Assembly: GCF_018812025.1 (NCBI RefSeq)
Contig: NC_063044.1
Location: 74,867,741 to 74,931,740 of the forward strand
Direction: 5' to 3'
DNA: 64,000 nucleotides
Source of the DNA: Megalobrama amblycephala
Taxonomy: Eukaryota > Chordata > Actinopteri > Cypriniformes > Xenocyprididae
In this document: positions 11,653 through 23,400 of the stretch, piece after piece
Layout of the letters: the number at the start of each line of letters is the position of its first letter
Numbering within the stretch: position 1 is the first letter of the stretch
Translations under genes and position numbers: made by a program
The notes under the pieces: model-generated
Seen by the model: only the letters and a program-made list of their open reading frames with translations
What the model was told of the DNA's origin: nothing
Databases searched by the model: none

Positions 11653-13060
11653 TTTTTTTTATTTTATTTTTTTACTCCAAAATACAAATTCAAGTAGGGA
11701 ACAGCAACATGTATATGATGACAAGTAATTAAATCTCCATTTGTGTGTCTGTGCATATAGACCTGTGCTTAGATAGGTTCATGTGTACAAAATAAACAAC
11801 AGCATGTTAGTATAATAAACAAAAGCACAATCTTCAAGAGGGGGTTACAAGGAAATTAAAATTAAATGATATAAAAATAAAGCATCTACAAAATCTTAGA
11901 AGGAAAGAGACTCATGCAAGACTTTATACAATTCACCAAGGGATTGATTATCTTTGGATAAATATTTTATGGATGCTAAATACTTTTTACATTCATTTTT
12001 AAAACAAGTTAAAGATGATTTACTGTTATTCCATTTGCATTTATGTATATGAAATTTACCCATAGTAATGATAACATTTAACATCAATGATATCTTTTTT
12101 GAGGGATCATCTACATAAATTAAAACCTGAAATAGATTTGGTGAAGGAATTTCAGTACCAACATTTAACCATCTATAAAGATCCTGCCAGAACTGCAATG
12201 AGACTGGACAAGAAAAAATAAATGTTCAATGGTTTCAGGCTCTTCTGAGCAGAATCCACACAAATCTACTTCAAAACGGAAAGTTTCAGCAGCAGGATAA
12301 ACATTATTGATGATTCTAAACTGAATATCCTTTATTTTAGGCATAATTGGCCGTTTAAGATAATAACAGTACTTGTTTCTAAACGTTTCGTTATCAAAAG
12401 TTTTAACTTTTGCTGGTGTGTTGAAATCATAGAATAATTTTAAATTTCAGTGCATTCCCTATTACTTTGCTATTATCCCCAATGTACACTTCTCCAGTCT
12501 TCAACTCGGGCAAACACATCTGAATATGTAAGGGTGTTTTGTATTAGCTGTTTCAGTGAGAGAGGGATTGCTCTACACACACTACTGAATTCTCTAAAAC
12601 AACATTTCTCTATAAATGAATTATATTGAATAAACTGCTTCATCTATCAAATCAACCACATATAAAACTCTTTTCTCGTACCACTCTTGTTTGAATAATG
12701 TCTTATTTATTGTGATGGTCCTATTATTCCACAGGTGTGAAGTTGTGTGTAAATATCATTTTCCAGTATTGCAATATCTGCTTGTGGAAATTTGAAAGCT
12801 TAATAGGCAATTTAGAAATCTCAAAATCACATTTCATCAACGCCATGATACGATTGTGTGTGTTTGCCTGAAGAAGTTCAGTACTGACATTGCCAAGCCT
12901 TAGTTAATTAATACTGCATAAAATAGTGAGATATAAGCAATGTGTTTGGTAAGGTATTTTCCAGATATTGAATGTCTATAAACGCCTCTTTGTTGCTCTT
13001 GTTCGGGCCTCCATTGAAAAGCATACTTTTTGCATATGACTCTCCTGATAAAGCTCTATG
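11653..13060 (-). pseudogene. 3' part of a LINE-1-type retrotransposon
   Basis: Read on the minus strand, the 12380-11896 region encodes the C-terminal part of a fish L1-type ORF2. A Cys-rich block (CGFCSEEPETIEHLFFSC type) is followed by FWQDLYRWLN and a KKYLASIKYLSKDN-like tail that stops at 11896. Further upstream (12600-12850) the same protein continues in other frames (NFHKQILQYWKM, TLFKQEWYEKRVLY), so it is broken by frameshifts and stops. The 3' end is A-rich (about 11653-11680, AAAAAAATAAAATAAA on the minus strand). The 5' portion, including the endonuclease and most of the reverse transcriptase, is missing, as in typical 5'-truncated LINE copies. Class is confident, exact clade less so. 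Confidence 0.75.
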
Positions 13061-13373
13061 ACAGTCAAAAACGGTGGGTTTGCTAAAAATAAACTATCTT
13101 CAACACACATCAGTGTGGTTATGCATTACAAAAGATCCATTTCACCATCATTCACTCATGTCATGCCTTGAGCATCTTCTGTGGAGGATGCTGAATGATG
13201 TGAATGAAATGATATTCCTCAGCGTTGGCCTGATCTTCACAACATCTTCAAGACACGCGTGAAGACGAGCATGTGATCCTTCACAATCCACGCGCTAAAG
13301 AGTTAAGCAAATATATATTGAGTTAAACTAGAAGAAGCGAGGAACAGGCCTTCCTCATGACTCCACATTTAAT

Positions 13374-13523
13374 GGGTTAGTTCACACAAAACTGAAAATT
13401 CTGTCATCATTTACTCTCCCTCAAGTTGTTCCACACCCTTCTGCTGAACACAAAAGAAGATATGACGAGTTTGGAACAACTTGACGGTGAGTAAATGATT
13501 TTTGGGTGAACTATCCCTTTAAT
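13374..13523. mobile_element. short MITE, GGGTTAGTTCAC ends
   Basis: Ends GGGTTAGTTCAC / GTGAACTATCCC are inverted. TTTAAT flanks both sides as a possible target duplication. CATTTACTCTCCCTCAAGTTG and TTGACGGTGAGTAAATGAT pair internally. This is the common fish 'ttagttcacccaaaa' repeat type. Confidence 0.75.
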
Positions 13524-13524
13524 T

Positions 13525-13945
13525 CACTTTTTAAATTCTGTTCAAAGCACACAACAGGTAAGTAAGTCACAGATTAGAGCTCATGTTGTCACACTGCTGA
13601 GAGCCGAAGTAAAACCACACACAAAGACTCATTTGTTGCTCTCTGATGTAAAGGAGATATGTATGCAAAAGTATTTTGCGCTTGCATGAATGCAAACATC
13701 ATAAGCATGTAAATATTCTCCGTTTCTTTGGAACAACCTGAACTCATTTCTGCATTCTCCATCTTCACTAGACATTTACTCTGGATATTTACACCAAACA
13801 GAGCAGATGGCAAGTCACAGAGACAACCATCAATCATAGAGTTTATCAGAGCTACGGGAGAGATCCAAGACTAGTCAAACACACCTCAACCAACTAACCT
13901 ATCAACAAATCACTGGGAAACGACACTGAAAGCACGACTTTAGAT
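13525..13945. other. non-coding stretch
   Basis: No gene or repeat recognised. Confidence 0.4.
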
Positions 13946-13947
13946 AC

Positions 13948-15266
13948 ACTGTAAATTCTAACATGTTCAGTTTACTTAAAAAAAGTTTGGAAACCGATTG
14001 CCTTATTTTTGCAACGCAAACTTAAAGGGAAAACTGAAGTTAAGTTAATAATCTATTAAAAGTAAAGAAATCTAACTCTTCCCATGTAAATTAAGTTAGT
14101 TTAATGTCAATTCTAGTTAACATACTCTAGAATATTTACTAATCTTACTTAAGATTTAATAGTAAGATTATACGAGAAATTCCATTTAACTAACAGTGTT
14201 ATATTGTGTTCTGCAAACATCTTAAATACTATTATTCTCAACATGGCTTTAATCTGCCATTTTATGCTACGTAGACTTAAAAAAACTTTGCAATCGGTTT
14301 CCACATTTTCTTCAAGTAAAGTGAAAGAAGAATAGTATGTTGTACTGACAAAAGCTTTGTTAGTATAGTTCACTTACACGAGAGTACTACTAACTAAAAG
14401 AAGAACTGTAGAGAGTACTTAATTCACTTTAAATAAAATGTTATTGTCACCATTGTTGTGGTTTGCATGCTGAATATTGAGATCTGTGGTCAGCTGTAAG
14501 CTACTGTTAAAGATACTCAATTAAAAATTTAACAAGATGTTGATAACAGTGTTAGCACAAACATTTTAAAACATTACTACTGAATGTGAAAATTAAACAT
14601 TTAACTTAGCAACATCCAGTTAGAAATCAGGACTGGGTTTCCCAAAAGCATCGTAAGCCTAAGTTGATCATAGCTCCTTTAGTTTCAATGGAGCTACGAT
14701 CAACTTAAGCTTACAATGCTTTTGGGAAACGCTGCCCAGATCATCTCTTAAAAATGATCTTTTTTATTACTTCTCTTCCTTTGAAACCACAAACAATGAT
14801 TTCTTGATGCATGGCTGCATCAAAATGGAGAGAATTATAAAATCTTTAACAAAGTTCCAAGTGCCCAACCAAAGGGAACATGAATCACCATCATGGTAAG
14901 TAAAAAAAAAAAAAAAAAAAAAACTTTTTAGGAAAATCAACATCAAACTAATTGATCTTAACTTGGGTTTTCTGAATAAACAAGACATTAATAGACAGCA
15001 AGAATAGCTTTTACTTTCATTTCACCGAAGTAGATCCACTCTGCAAACATAACGTTGAATCCTCAGTCCGTGTGATTCTGCACTGTGTGGAGGGATGCCT
15101 TGAATTTTTTTTGTAATTTTACTCAAATTACATTAGTTATGGGAACTATCTGATCTAAAATGTCAGCAACAATTACAAATTTGTAGTAAAGTCAACATTT
15201 TGGTTAAAATCAAGTAAACATACTAGTGTTTTTATAGTAAGGAATACTATTTGAATTTACAGTGTA
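13948..15266. mobile_element. 1.3-kb element with ACACTGTAAATTC ends
   Basis: Terminal inverted repeat ACACTGTAAATTC / GAATTTACAGTGT. Inside, a second palindrome pairs GTTTGGAAACCGATTGC (about 13984) with GCAATCGGTTTCCAC (about 14290). A separate hairpin MITE sits inside at 14636-14739, so this is a nested, non-autonomous DNA element. An A-run is at 14906-14923. Confidence 0.65.
14636..14739. mobile_element. hairpin MITE, GGGTTTCCCAAAAGCAT ends (copy 1)
   Basis: GGGTTTCCCAAAAGCATCGTAAGC... pairs with ...GCTTACAATGCTTTTGGGAAAC, leaving a loop around TAGTTTCAATGG. A second copy is at 26033-26146. Confidence 0.85.
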
Positions 15267-15727
15267 CCTATATCTGACCATAGGATGGCATAATCACGGA
15301 TGATAAAGACATTTAAAATACATAATCATGAGCTCTATTATATATTCTTGAACAGTACACTCCTCTCTGGCTAACTGGAAAACACACAATCACTTCCTTT
15401 TACACACGGCTAAACTGACTAAAGTGCGGTAGATCTGCCGGTGTCTGCTCTCTTACTGACAGTCTTTGACAAATACATGAGAACGTATTACCTGAGGGCA
15501 AATAAATGATGACAGAAGGATGATTTTTGGCTGAACAATGGTGAATAATTAAGTGATTGAGTGTCTGTAAGCTATGGGTGTATTCTGTATGCTGCATGTG
15601 CCTCACAAATGCAAAGATTGTACTCCACGTGTGTGCACAAAGTTTGCAAGAATACATGACTCTGATCTGACTAAATCAGAAATACCTGCAAATCAATTTA
15701 AGGGCTCCTATAAACCACTTTCGCAAT
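15267..15727. other. non-coding stretch with 31-bp block shared with 10.5 kb
   Basis: No gene is supported. 15426-15456 is the exact reverse complement of 10472-10502 (see findings). Confidence 0.5.
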
Positions 15728-15732
15728 ATTAC

Positions 15733-16217
15733 TGTCACGATCACTGTCTGTTCCTGTCAGTTCCCGGACTACACTTCCCACAATCCTCTCTGCCAGTCAC
15801 ATGTACACTCCACACCAATCACCTGTTGCCACATACTGCCTAGCACACTACACTGATCACCACACCCAGCTGCAGCTCATTACCAGGACTATAAAGGACT
15901 TTCACACACACCACCTCACCGCGAAGTCTTGTTAACATTCCCGTTGCATTTCTGAGCTTTATTTATCCTGTCTACCTGTCTGTTGCCGTTACTGCCTGTT
16001 ACCTATTATTGACCCGTCGCTGCCTGTCCTGACCCCTGCCTTGTCTAACGTCCTGTGAGTGATATCTGCCTGTCCTGACCATTGCCTGTTTCCTGACTAC
16101 GACTCTGCCTGTTCCTTGCTGTTCCTGTTTGCCCCTGTTCGACCCAGCCTGTACGACCATGCTCACTGTAAATTAAAGCTTGCACATGGATCTCTGCCTC
16201 AGTCCCGTCTTGTTACA
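15733..16217 (+). mobile_element. solo LTR of a Ty3/gypsy-type element
   Basis: A 485-bp LTR starting TGTCACGATCACTG and ending GTCTTGTTACA. It is flanked by a perfect 5-bp duplication ATTAC (15728-15732 and 16218-16222). Inside are a TATA-like ACTATAAAGGAC (about 15888) and an ATTAAA polyadenylation word (16172), in the order expected for a U3-R-U5 LTR in plus orientation. No internal region, so it is a recombination-derived solo LTR. Confidence 0.85.
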
Positions 16218-16521
16218 ATTACGTCTTTATACTACAGCTGTTCCAGGCATCTTGATGCATTACAGTTCCACATCATAATGCCAAATGATTTCAGAAATCT
16301 CAAAAGGTCCTTAGAGCCTAGAACAGCAAAAGAACCAAAACCAACAAAGAAATTGATCAAGTAAATATAAATAATAAAATAAATATAAAATACTGGATAA
16401 AAATGACAAACTGTTTTCATGTTTTATTATCTATGGGATGAATACTGATAAAACCTGATAAATGTCTTCAAATACAACATCCGAACAATGTCTTGAGGTG
16501 TGGTGACCGAGGAATAACTGA

Positions 16522-16611
16522 CGATGGGCCGCTGAATTACGCTTCAAGTTGTGGCTGCATTACAACCTCGGATGTGCATTATTTTTCTAGTAATTCAATG
16601 GCCCATCACCA
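16522..16611. mobile_element. small hairpin MITE
   Basis: GATGGGCCGCTGAATTAC near 16524 pairs with GTAATTCAATGGCCCATC near 16592 across a loop of about 50 bp. No coding. Confidence 0.6.
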
Positions 16612-16732
16612 ATCCTAAACCTAGCAAACCTAGGATTATAATCGGAGTGTGGAGAACACTGACTAGTGTACTGCATCACCTGTTGAGAACTCTCTGTCTG
16701 CAACACAAAAACAGGAACAAACAGATTTACTG

Positions 16733-18241
16733 TTAACCCTCTGGAGTCTGAGGCTGATTTGGGGCCTGGAGAAGTTTTGGCATGCCCTGACATTTGTGCT
16801 TTTTTCAGTTGTTCATAAACATATTAATGACACAAGTGTCATTACACTGTATTCAGCACAAACTAGGCTACCATAATATGTGAGGAACATGTATGTACAT
16901 GTTTGTGTTTTTGAAGGAATAATGTTTATGCATGGTTATTGAAAAAACAAAAAACTTAAGTTACTGAAATAAGGCCAAAAAAAGTATATTAAATCTGTGT
17001 TTACAATACTTTAGGGTATTGGTGGTTGTAGAGTAGAGTTTTTGCTTCAAAATTATGTAAAAATTATCCTTCCTACTTGTTCATATAAAACAATATATTG
17101 ATTTAGGTTTTGTAAGACACTTTTTGTCACCTGAGAAGACAAAAGAATTGCATAAAAGGCCTCTAATGAGCTGCATAATAATGAGGCCTTTCAGTCAGGT
17201 AGGCTGTGAAAAAAACCTTCTGTGATGTCTCAAGCTCATCATGGTATATGAAACATACAGAAAAATATTATTACAATATAAAATAACGGTTTTATATTAT
17301 ACTTTAAAATATAATGTATTTCTGTGATGCAAAGAGTCTGAATATAGGCTTTTAGTTTAAAAGCATGCACATTTGGAGAAATATTGGATTCTCATATGCT
17401 TATGTCAATTTTCTATACAGAGGAGTTATATTTATTTAATATTCATTGTCATCACTATGAGCGCTGGTGTTTTCAATTCATACTTGCAGTCAGAGGGCGC
17501 TCTCTGTGCATTTTTAGTCCACAAATTATTCTAAAGAAGAAGAGGCTATTCCATGAATGGTGTTTTCAATTCATACTCGCAGCCGAAGGGCGCTAAAGAA
17601 ACAAAAACTCATCTAAAATTCATCTATAGAAGAAAAGTAAACAGGAAATAACTGCATGTCTTCCAGAGGTCGCTAACCATGCTTTTTCATCCAGATAAAC
17701 ACTTTTCAAGACAATAAATACACGATTGAGACGATGAATGCATGTATTGCCTCTGAATTTGCGTCTGAATAGCGCTGGCTCCGTGGGCGTGGCCGCATTA
17801 GCGGATAATGAGCTGAATCACAGACTTCTGACATGGCTCTCTTTTCATACAGATTACATAAACACAGAATCTTTGTTTTCGGTTTGACTTACACGATTTA
17901 AAACCTGACATTTCAACGTTTTTTTAGACATAAGTCTGATTTTTTTGTGATTAGTATTCACTAAGTTACAGTTCATTTTCTGAGAACTATCAGATTGGAC
18001 TTCGTTCAGAGGGAGACGAGAGATCACGCATCATGTTAGTTTTCTTTATTTTACAAAAAGCACAACATTTTGTTTTTACTCTGAGTGTACACAAATAAAA
18101 GAAGATATTCTACAGTTTCAATTGATATATTTACTTATGTCTCTATGACAAAAAATGACGGAGTATTTTAAGTCTGTTTTGCTGCAATGTGAAAAAATCC
18201 TGCAAAACGCGCCGACGCGTTTTCAGACCTCAGGGAGTTAA
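16733..18241. mobile_element. 1.5-kb TTAA-flanked non-autonomous element
   Basis: The left end TTAACCCTCTGGAGTCTGAGG and the right end CAGACCTCAGGGAGTTAA are imperfect inverted repeats, each beginning at TTAA. TTAA targets are typical of piggyBac-type elements. The interior has a duplicated GTGTTTTCAATTCATACT...GGGCGCT segment (17468 and 17560). No transposase. The element at 45891-47555 shares internal words (CACATTTGGAGAAATATTG, CCCTC..GGCTGC) and is probably a relative. Confidence 0.65.
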
Positions 18242-18339
18242 ATGCTGTAAATATACTGCAAGTACTTACTAAAGTTAAAGCTAACATTAATGAATTTTTA
18301 CTAAAGTTAAAATTAACATTAATAAAGTGTGTGAACTCA

Positions 18340-19475
18340 CACGTATGATGTCAGACACTGTAATTTGCTCTGGCCCTCTTCCTGTTCGTCGGAGTGATGA
18401 GATAGTTAGCAGATTATCATCACTCAATGGCTGGCTGTCTAAGTGGTGTCTGCAGAATAATATAGGTTTCATAGACAATTGGAAAAGTTTTTGGGGCAGA
18501 CCTGACCTGTTTAAAAGAGATGGTATTCATCCGTCCCGGGATGGTGCTGCTCTTCTCTCTAGTAATATGGCACATTGTCTTAGAGCTGAAATATGACAAA
18601 CTCATCACATTGAGACTGTCTGTTTCCTGAATTAGTAAATACAAAAAACTTATGCCACCAGGACACCATACAGACTTTATCAAAGAATTATCGGAGTTAG
18701 TACTAGCTGCAGATAAAGTCCTTGTTGTTGGTGATTTTAATATCCATGTAGATAATAAAAAAGACTCATTGGGATTGGCATTTACAGACATTCTAAACTC
18801 TATTGGTGTTAGACAACACGTATCGGGACCCACTCATTGTCGTAATCATACTTTAGATCTAATATTGTCACATGGAATCGATATTGATGCCGTTGAAATT
18901 CTGCAGCAGAGTGACGACATCTCAGATCATTATCTAGTCTTGTGTATACTACATTTGGTCAAAGAGGCTAAACTGCCTCCCTGCCATAAATATGGTAGAA
19001 CCATCACTTCTACCACTAAAGATCGCTTTATAAATAATCTTCCTGATCAGTTTCATCGCCTTAGCATACCAGACAGCTTAGAAGACCTCGATGTTGCAAC
19101 AGAAACTATTGCCTCTGTCTTTTCCAGCACATTAGATTCAGTTGCTCCTTTGCGCTTAAAGAAGATAAGGAAAATAGTCCAATGCTGTGATACAGAGCTG
19201 CCAGAAAAATGGAGCACAGCTGGAAGAAAACAAAACTAGAGGTTATTTGCATTTTGTGGAAAGAAAGTGTTATTGCATACTGAAAGGCCTTAAAAACTAA
19301 TAGATCTGCTTATTTTTCATCCCTATTAAAAGAGAACACAACAATCACCCTGTCTTCGCACCCTGACGAAACAAACCAGTTCACAAAATTAATAGAATGC
19401 ATGACTAGTAATTTCCTACTACTTAATTCTGAAAAAACAGGTTTATTAGACCAAAAACCTCCACACATAATAACA
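18340..19475 (+). pseudogene. internally deleted L2/CR1-type LINE
   Basis: Three pieces of a fish non-LTR element lie in order. 18345-18596 is the C-terminal part of an SGNH/GDSL-esterase-like ORF1 domain (SGPLPVRRSDE, FIDNWKSFWGR, then DGIH, the Asp-x-x-His of this fold). 18652-19239 is the second half of an apurinic-type endonuclease (LVVGDFNIHVDN, and SDDISDHYLV containing the SDH motif) running into the linker. 19345-19460 is a short part of the reverse transcriptase C-terminal region (SLHPDETNQFTKLIEC, NFLLLNSEKT). The 5' end, the endonuclease N-terminus and most of the reverse transcriptase are missing, so it is dead. Clade assignment (L2 versus CR1/Rex1) is tentative. Confidence 0.75.
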
Positions 19476-19995
19476 TAAAATACTGTCTAACTCCTGATGG
19501 CTGCTGTCAAGTGTTTGTCTACACCTACACACAACGCAGTAACTAAATGGGAATGTAAGCAAAACGTTCAGCTGGATTGAATATGGAATGCGGGTCAAAC
19601 AGACCCAATGGCTTTGAGACCATGTGACACATGACACATTTATGTGAAAGTCAAGGGTTTGGAACAGCATAAGGACAAGTAAACGGATAATTTGTGGGTG
19701 AACTGACAACAGCACAGAACTAGCGTTCAATAGTCAATAACTTTAACTTCTTTTGAATTGAAATGATCAAGATCTTTAAAAAAAAAGTGTTGCTGACAGG
19801 TCGTGCCAAAATGAATGCACACGATGATTGATTATAACAGTATAATGAAGTGCGGGACGGGTCTGTGATGGATCAATCACCTCTACTGGCTCCGCCCCTC
19901 ATTTACATACTTCACCGAGTCGCAGACGCTCAGGGAAAAATCAGTGACGTATCGTCGCTGTGACGCTTTAGGATCAGATCAACACAACAAACACA
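19476..19995. other. spacer downstream of the lectin gene
   Basis: 19640-19710 resembles a fragment of the 'ttagttcaccc' repeat (TTTGTGGGTGAACTGA). 19870-19980 has a CRE-like TGACGTA and a CCGCCCC word. No gene. Confidence 0.4.
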
Positions 19996-20006
19996 GAGTG
20001 TATCCT

Positions 20007-20012
20007 TTTATT
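20007..20012 (-). terminator. polyadenylation signal of the lectin gene
   Basis: AATAAA on the minus strand, about 410 bp past the stop codon, in AT-rich 3'UTR-like sequence. Confidence 0.55.
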
Positions 20013-20421
20013 ATAGATGTACACATCACAAACATCTCACAAAGCTGTTTAAAGAGTCTCAGCACACAGATTACACACTAAATATCACCAATAAAACATT
20101 GAAAACCTGAGAGAATGAAAAGTTTCTGTCACACTGAACTACAAAGACATGTAAATAAAGAACAAAACATTGATGATCCCCACACACAGACCCTGATATT
20201 TCTATATTGTAATTTTAGTGAATAAAAACATCCACCTTGAGCTCATGGTTCACACATCTTTTTGCTGTGAAATCTTTACTGTTTTTATCAAGTAAACATA
20301 AGAATAACTTTGATGTTGCTAGTGATATTTTTTTAAAGATTTTGTCTAAAATGTTCAATAAACTGTCCTGTTTCAAAACATTAGGTTTATTTCAGAAGGC
20401 TTTACAGGTTAAAGTAGGCAC

Positions 20422-23400
20422 TCAGTCCTCATAGTTGTAGCAGATGAAGTTGAGCTCGCGTGTTGGAGGAAGGCTGATCCAGCTCTGATCTCCCGCCGTC
20501 TGCATGGCTCCGACTCTCCGCTCGCGGCTGCAGTCTTTTGGACCATTGCCATCGCCCGTCGCCCAGTTCTGATAACACACCACATCGCCGAGAAGCCACA
20601 GCCACATGTTCATGGCGCAGAAGTGATGCAAACCCAGCCACACGGCCGGCGTCAAGGCGTTTCTGGCCACGTTCATCACGCGCTGCTCGATCTGCTCGCT
20701 GAGAACCGACACCAGATCCACATGATGCTGTCTGCAGTATCTCATGGCTTCAGCCCAGCTCAAGTTCTGCTTGATGAGGGTGAACTGATCTGGAAGAGGC
20801 ATTGACACAGATTACACCATCTGAATCAATTCACAAGCTTGCAATTAAATTCTTTTCTTAATTTGATATCAATTCATTTGGATGTACTATATCTTTCAAC
20901 ATTCCTTCTGATGTTCATTCATGTTTATTTGCTGCTGTAACTAGTAGTAAAGAGGAAAAACTGAAAGCTGAGACTTTGTTTCATATCAAAACTCACAAAG
21001 GTTATTGTGATTATTGGATGGCAGGAGCTACAAATATTGTTTAGTGAAAGTTTGTTCGAGCATCAACTGTAAACAGCATCTTAAAGATCGATTCTTGGGA
21101 TTTAAGAATCTATTTCACTTCATCAAAGTTGATATTTTTAACTGAGCCCTAAAAATAACGTTCTCTCTGAGGAAAGCGGGACGTGGTTTAAAGGCCGCTG
21201 CAGATGGAGAATGAGTGCGGGAGTTGATGGTTAAGGGAAACGCCTCTCGTTAATTAAATCTAACAGGTGCTCTCATTTTGCAGTGAGTCAGGATAAAAAC
21301 AGGGCTTTGAGAGAGGGGAGAAGGCTGCCTGGGGAGTGTTCTTCTGTGCCCAGAAGAAAGACTGTTGGTTCGAAACAGTTTTTTGTTTGAGTGATTGCTG
21401 AATTGCTTATGTTTATAAAGAAGTGTGTTGATAAAAGGACAAATTCTGTGCAACAGAATTTGTCCTATTATCAACACACTTCTTTACAAACATAACCCTG
21501 CCTTCCACATTTCCAGACCAGAGAGACAAAAGTTTGTCACACTCTCAATTTTCACATCTAAGACTGAAGCATGGACTCACCGTCATACTCACAGACGAAT
21601 GGAAAAGATGAATTACAAGGCCAGTCCTCCCACTGTCCCCTTCTCTGCCCACTGTTCATCATCACTGTGGCGTCTTCAAGGAGTCCGTTGGGTTCACTGG
21701 GCACCCAGTTTCTAAACGATGAGGGACTCTTATCGGACCATTCCCATGGGTCTCTGAACAGACCGATCCAGGCTGAATTCACTCCGTTGGTGTTCATGAC
21801 CTGCTGAATCAGCTGATTCTCGTTCTGGTTCCTCACACTGGTCAGATCTGCGTGAATCGCTCTGCAGAAGCTCTGAGCGGATCTCCAGCTCATCGTCTGC
21901 AGCACAGGGATGAACCCTTTACTAGAGTCTGCATGTGAAGAGAAAATCAACACATTGTGGTGTAATGAAAAAATCCCCAATGTGGTGTTCTGGGTCAACA
22001 TTGACCCTCCTTTTAAATTGCTCATAAATCTTTTCTTTTGCTATATTATCACCAAATATTGGCTTCAATCTTTTTGTCAACTTCTTTTCTAACTGACTGA
22101 TCGTAGGCCTCATCTGAGTTTATGCACCTCAGTGTTTGTGTGAAAAAAGTTAATTCAAGCTAATTTGACTCAAAAAACTGAGGTACATCAGCTCAGGTTG
22201 ACAAAAAGATTGCTAGGCCTTCAATGAAAGAGAAAAGAAAGAGGCCTCAACCTGTGCTAATCGAAAGAAAAAAACAAGAAAACATAAAGACCGCATCGTA
22301 GTTAATAGAGAAACTATGGAAGCTTGTTTCCACCACAGTGTAAAAATTGTTAATTGTGACATTTTATCTTACAATTTTCAGTTTATATCTCACAAATCTG
22401 AGTAAAAAGAAAGAAAAGAAAAAAACGCAACTACCTTTTTTATTCTGTGGTGAATACAGAATTGCAAGAAAATAGGTAAAAATCAAAACATCAAACTTTC
22501 CTCCAGTAACGTTAATAGAGCAAAGTTAACTGGTCTTTTGTAATGTTCTCAAAATATTAGCACAAAAACATTATTTATACATCATTCATGGAACGTTTCA
22601 GTTCATCTAACATTTTTTCAATTTTACTACTTGTTTCAGAACGTTCAGAGAACATTTAAAAGTAACGTTCCCATAATGTTTGAAGAATGAATGTTTCCTT
22701 AACGTTTGTATAACCAAGAAAAGGTTTTTAAACATTTAAAAAACTGGACATCAGAGAACATTCAGAAATAATATTTTGACATAACAGCAGTTCTGATAAA
22801 AATAGCCAACTCACTGTCAAAAAAATAATGTTTTACCAGTATGGCTTTCCAATACTGTCAGAATAATTTCTGTTGAATGGGAATCTCTCACCGTTGTAGC
22901 AGATGAAAACCCGTTGTGTCGTGCAGTCATCGATACGCCACAGTCCGTCCTGGTTCATGTAAGCACAGTTCAGGCTGCTGATGGTCTGATTCGGCGCCCA
23001 GTTGCGATACAGTGAATCACGTTTGGTGTAGAAGGCGGGATCGCCCAGAGACCACCTCCATTCACTGCTGGGGCTCTTCATCAGCCCGATCCAGAAGCCC
23101 CAATCACTACTTCCACTCGTGACCCTCAGCAGCTCGGTCACGTCTGCGCTGTTGCTGACGGTCGCCAGATCGATGTAGTTCTGACGGCAGTATAGCTGAG
23201 CTTTGGTGCAGTTCACGGACCTCTGCACGAACACATACTGACGGCGAGCCGACGAGCTGAAGACGGCTGTGAAGAGTAAACCCTCATTTCAGTGTCTGTT
23301 CCAGACCACTTTTATCTTTGACATCAACACTCACTACCGTTCAGAAGCTTGAGGTCACATGAAACTGATACAAGGACCCATTAAATTCACAATATTCACA

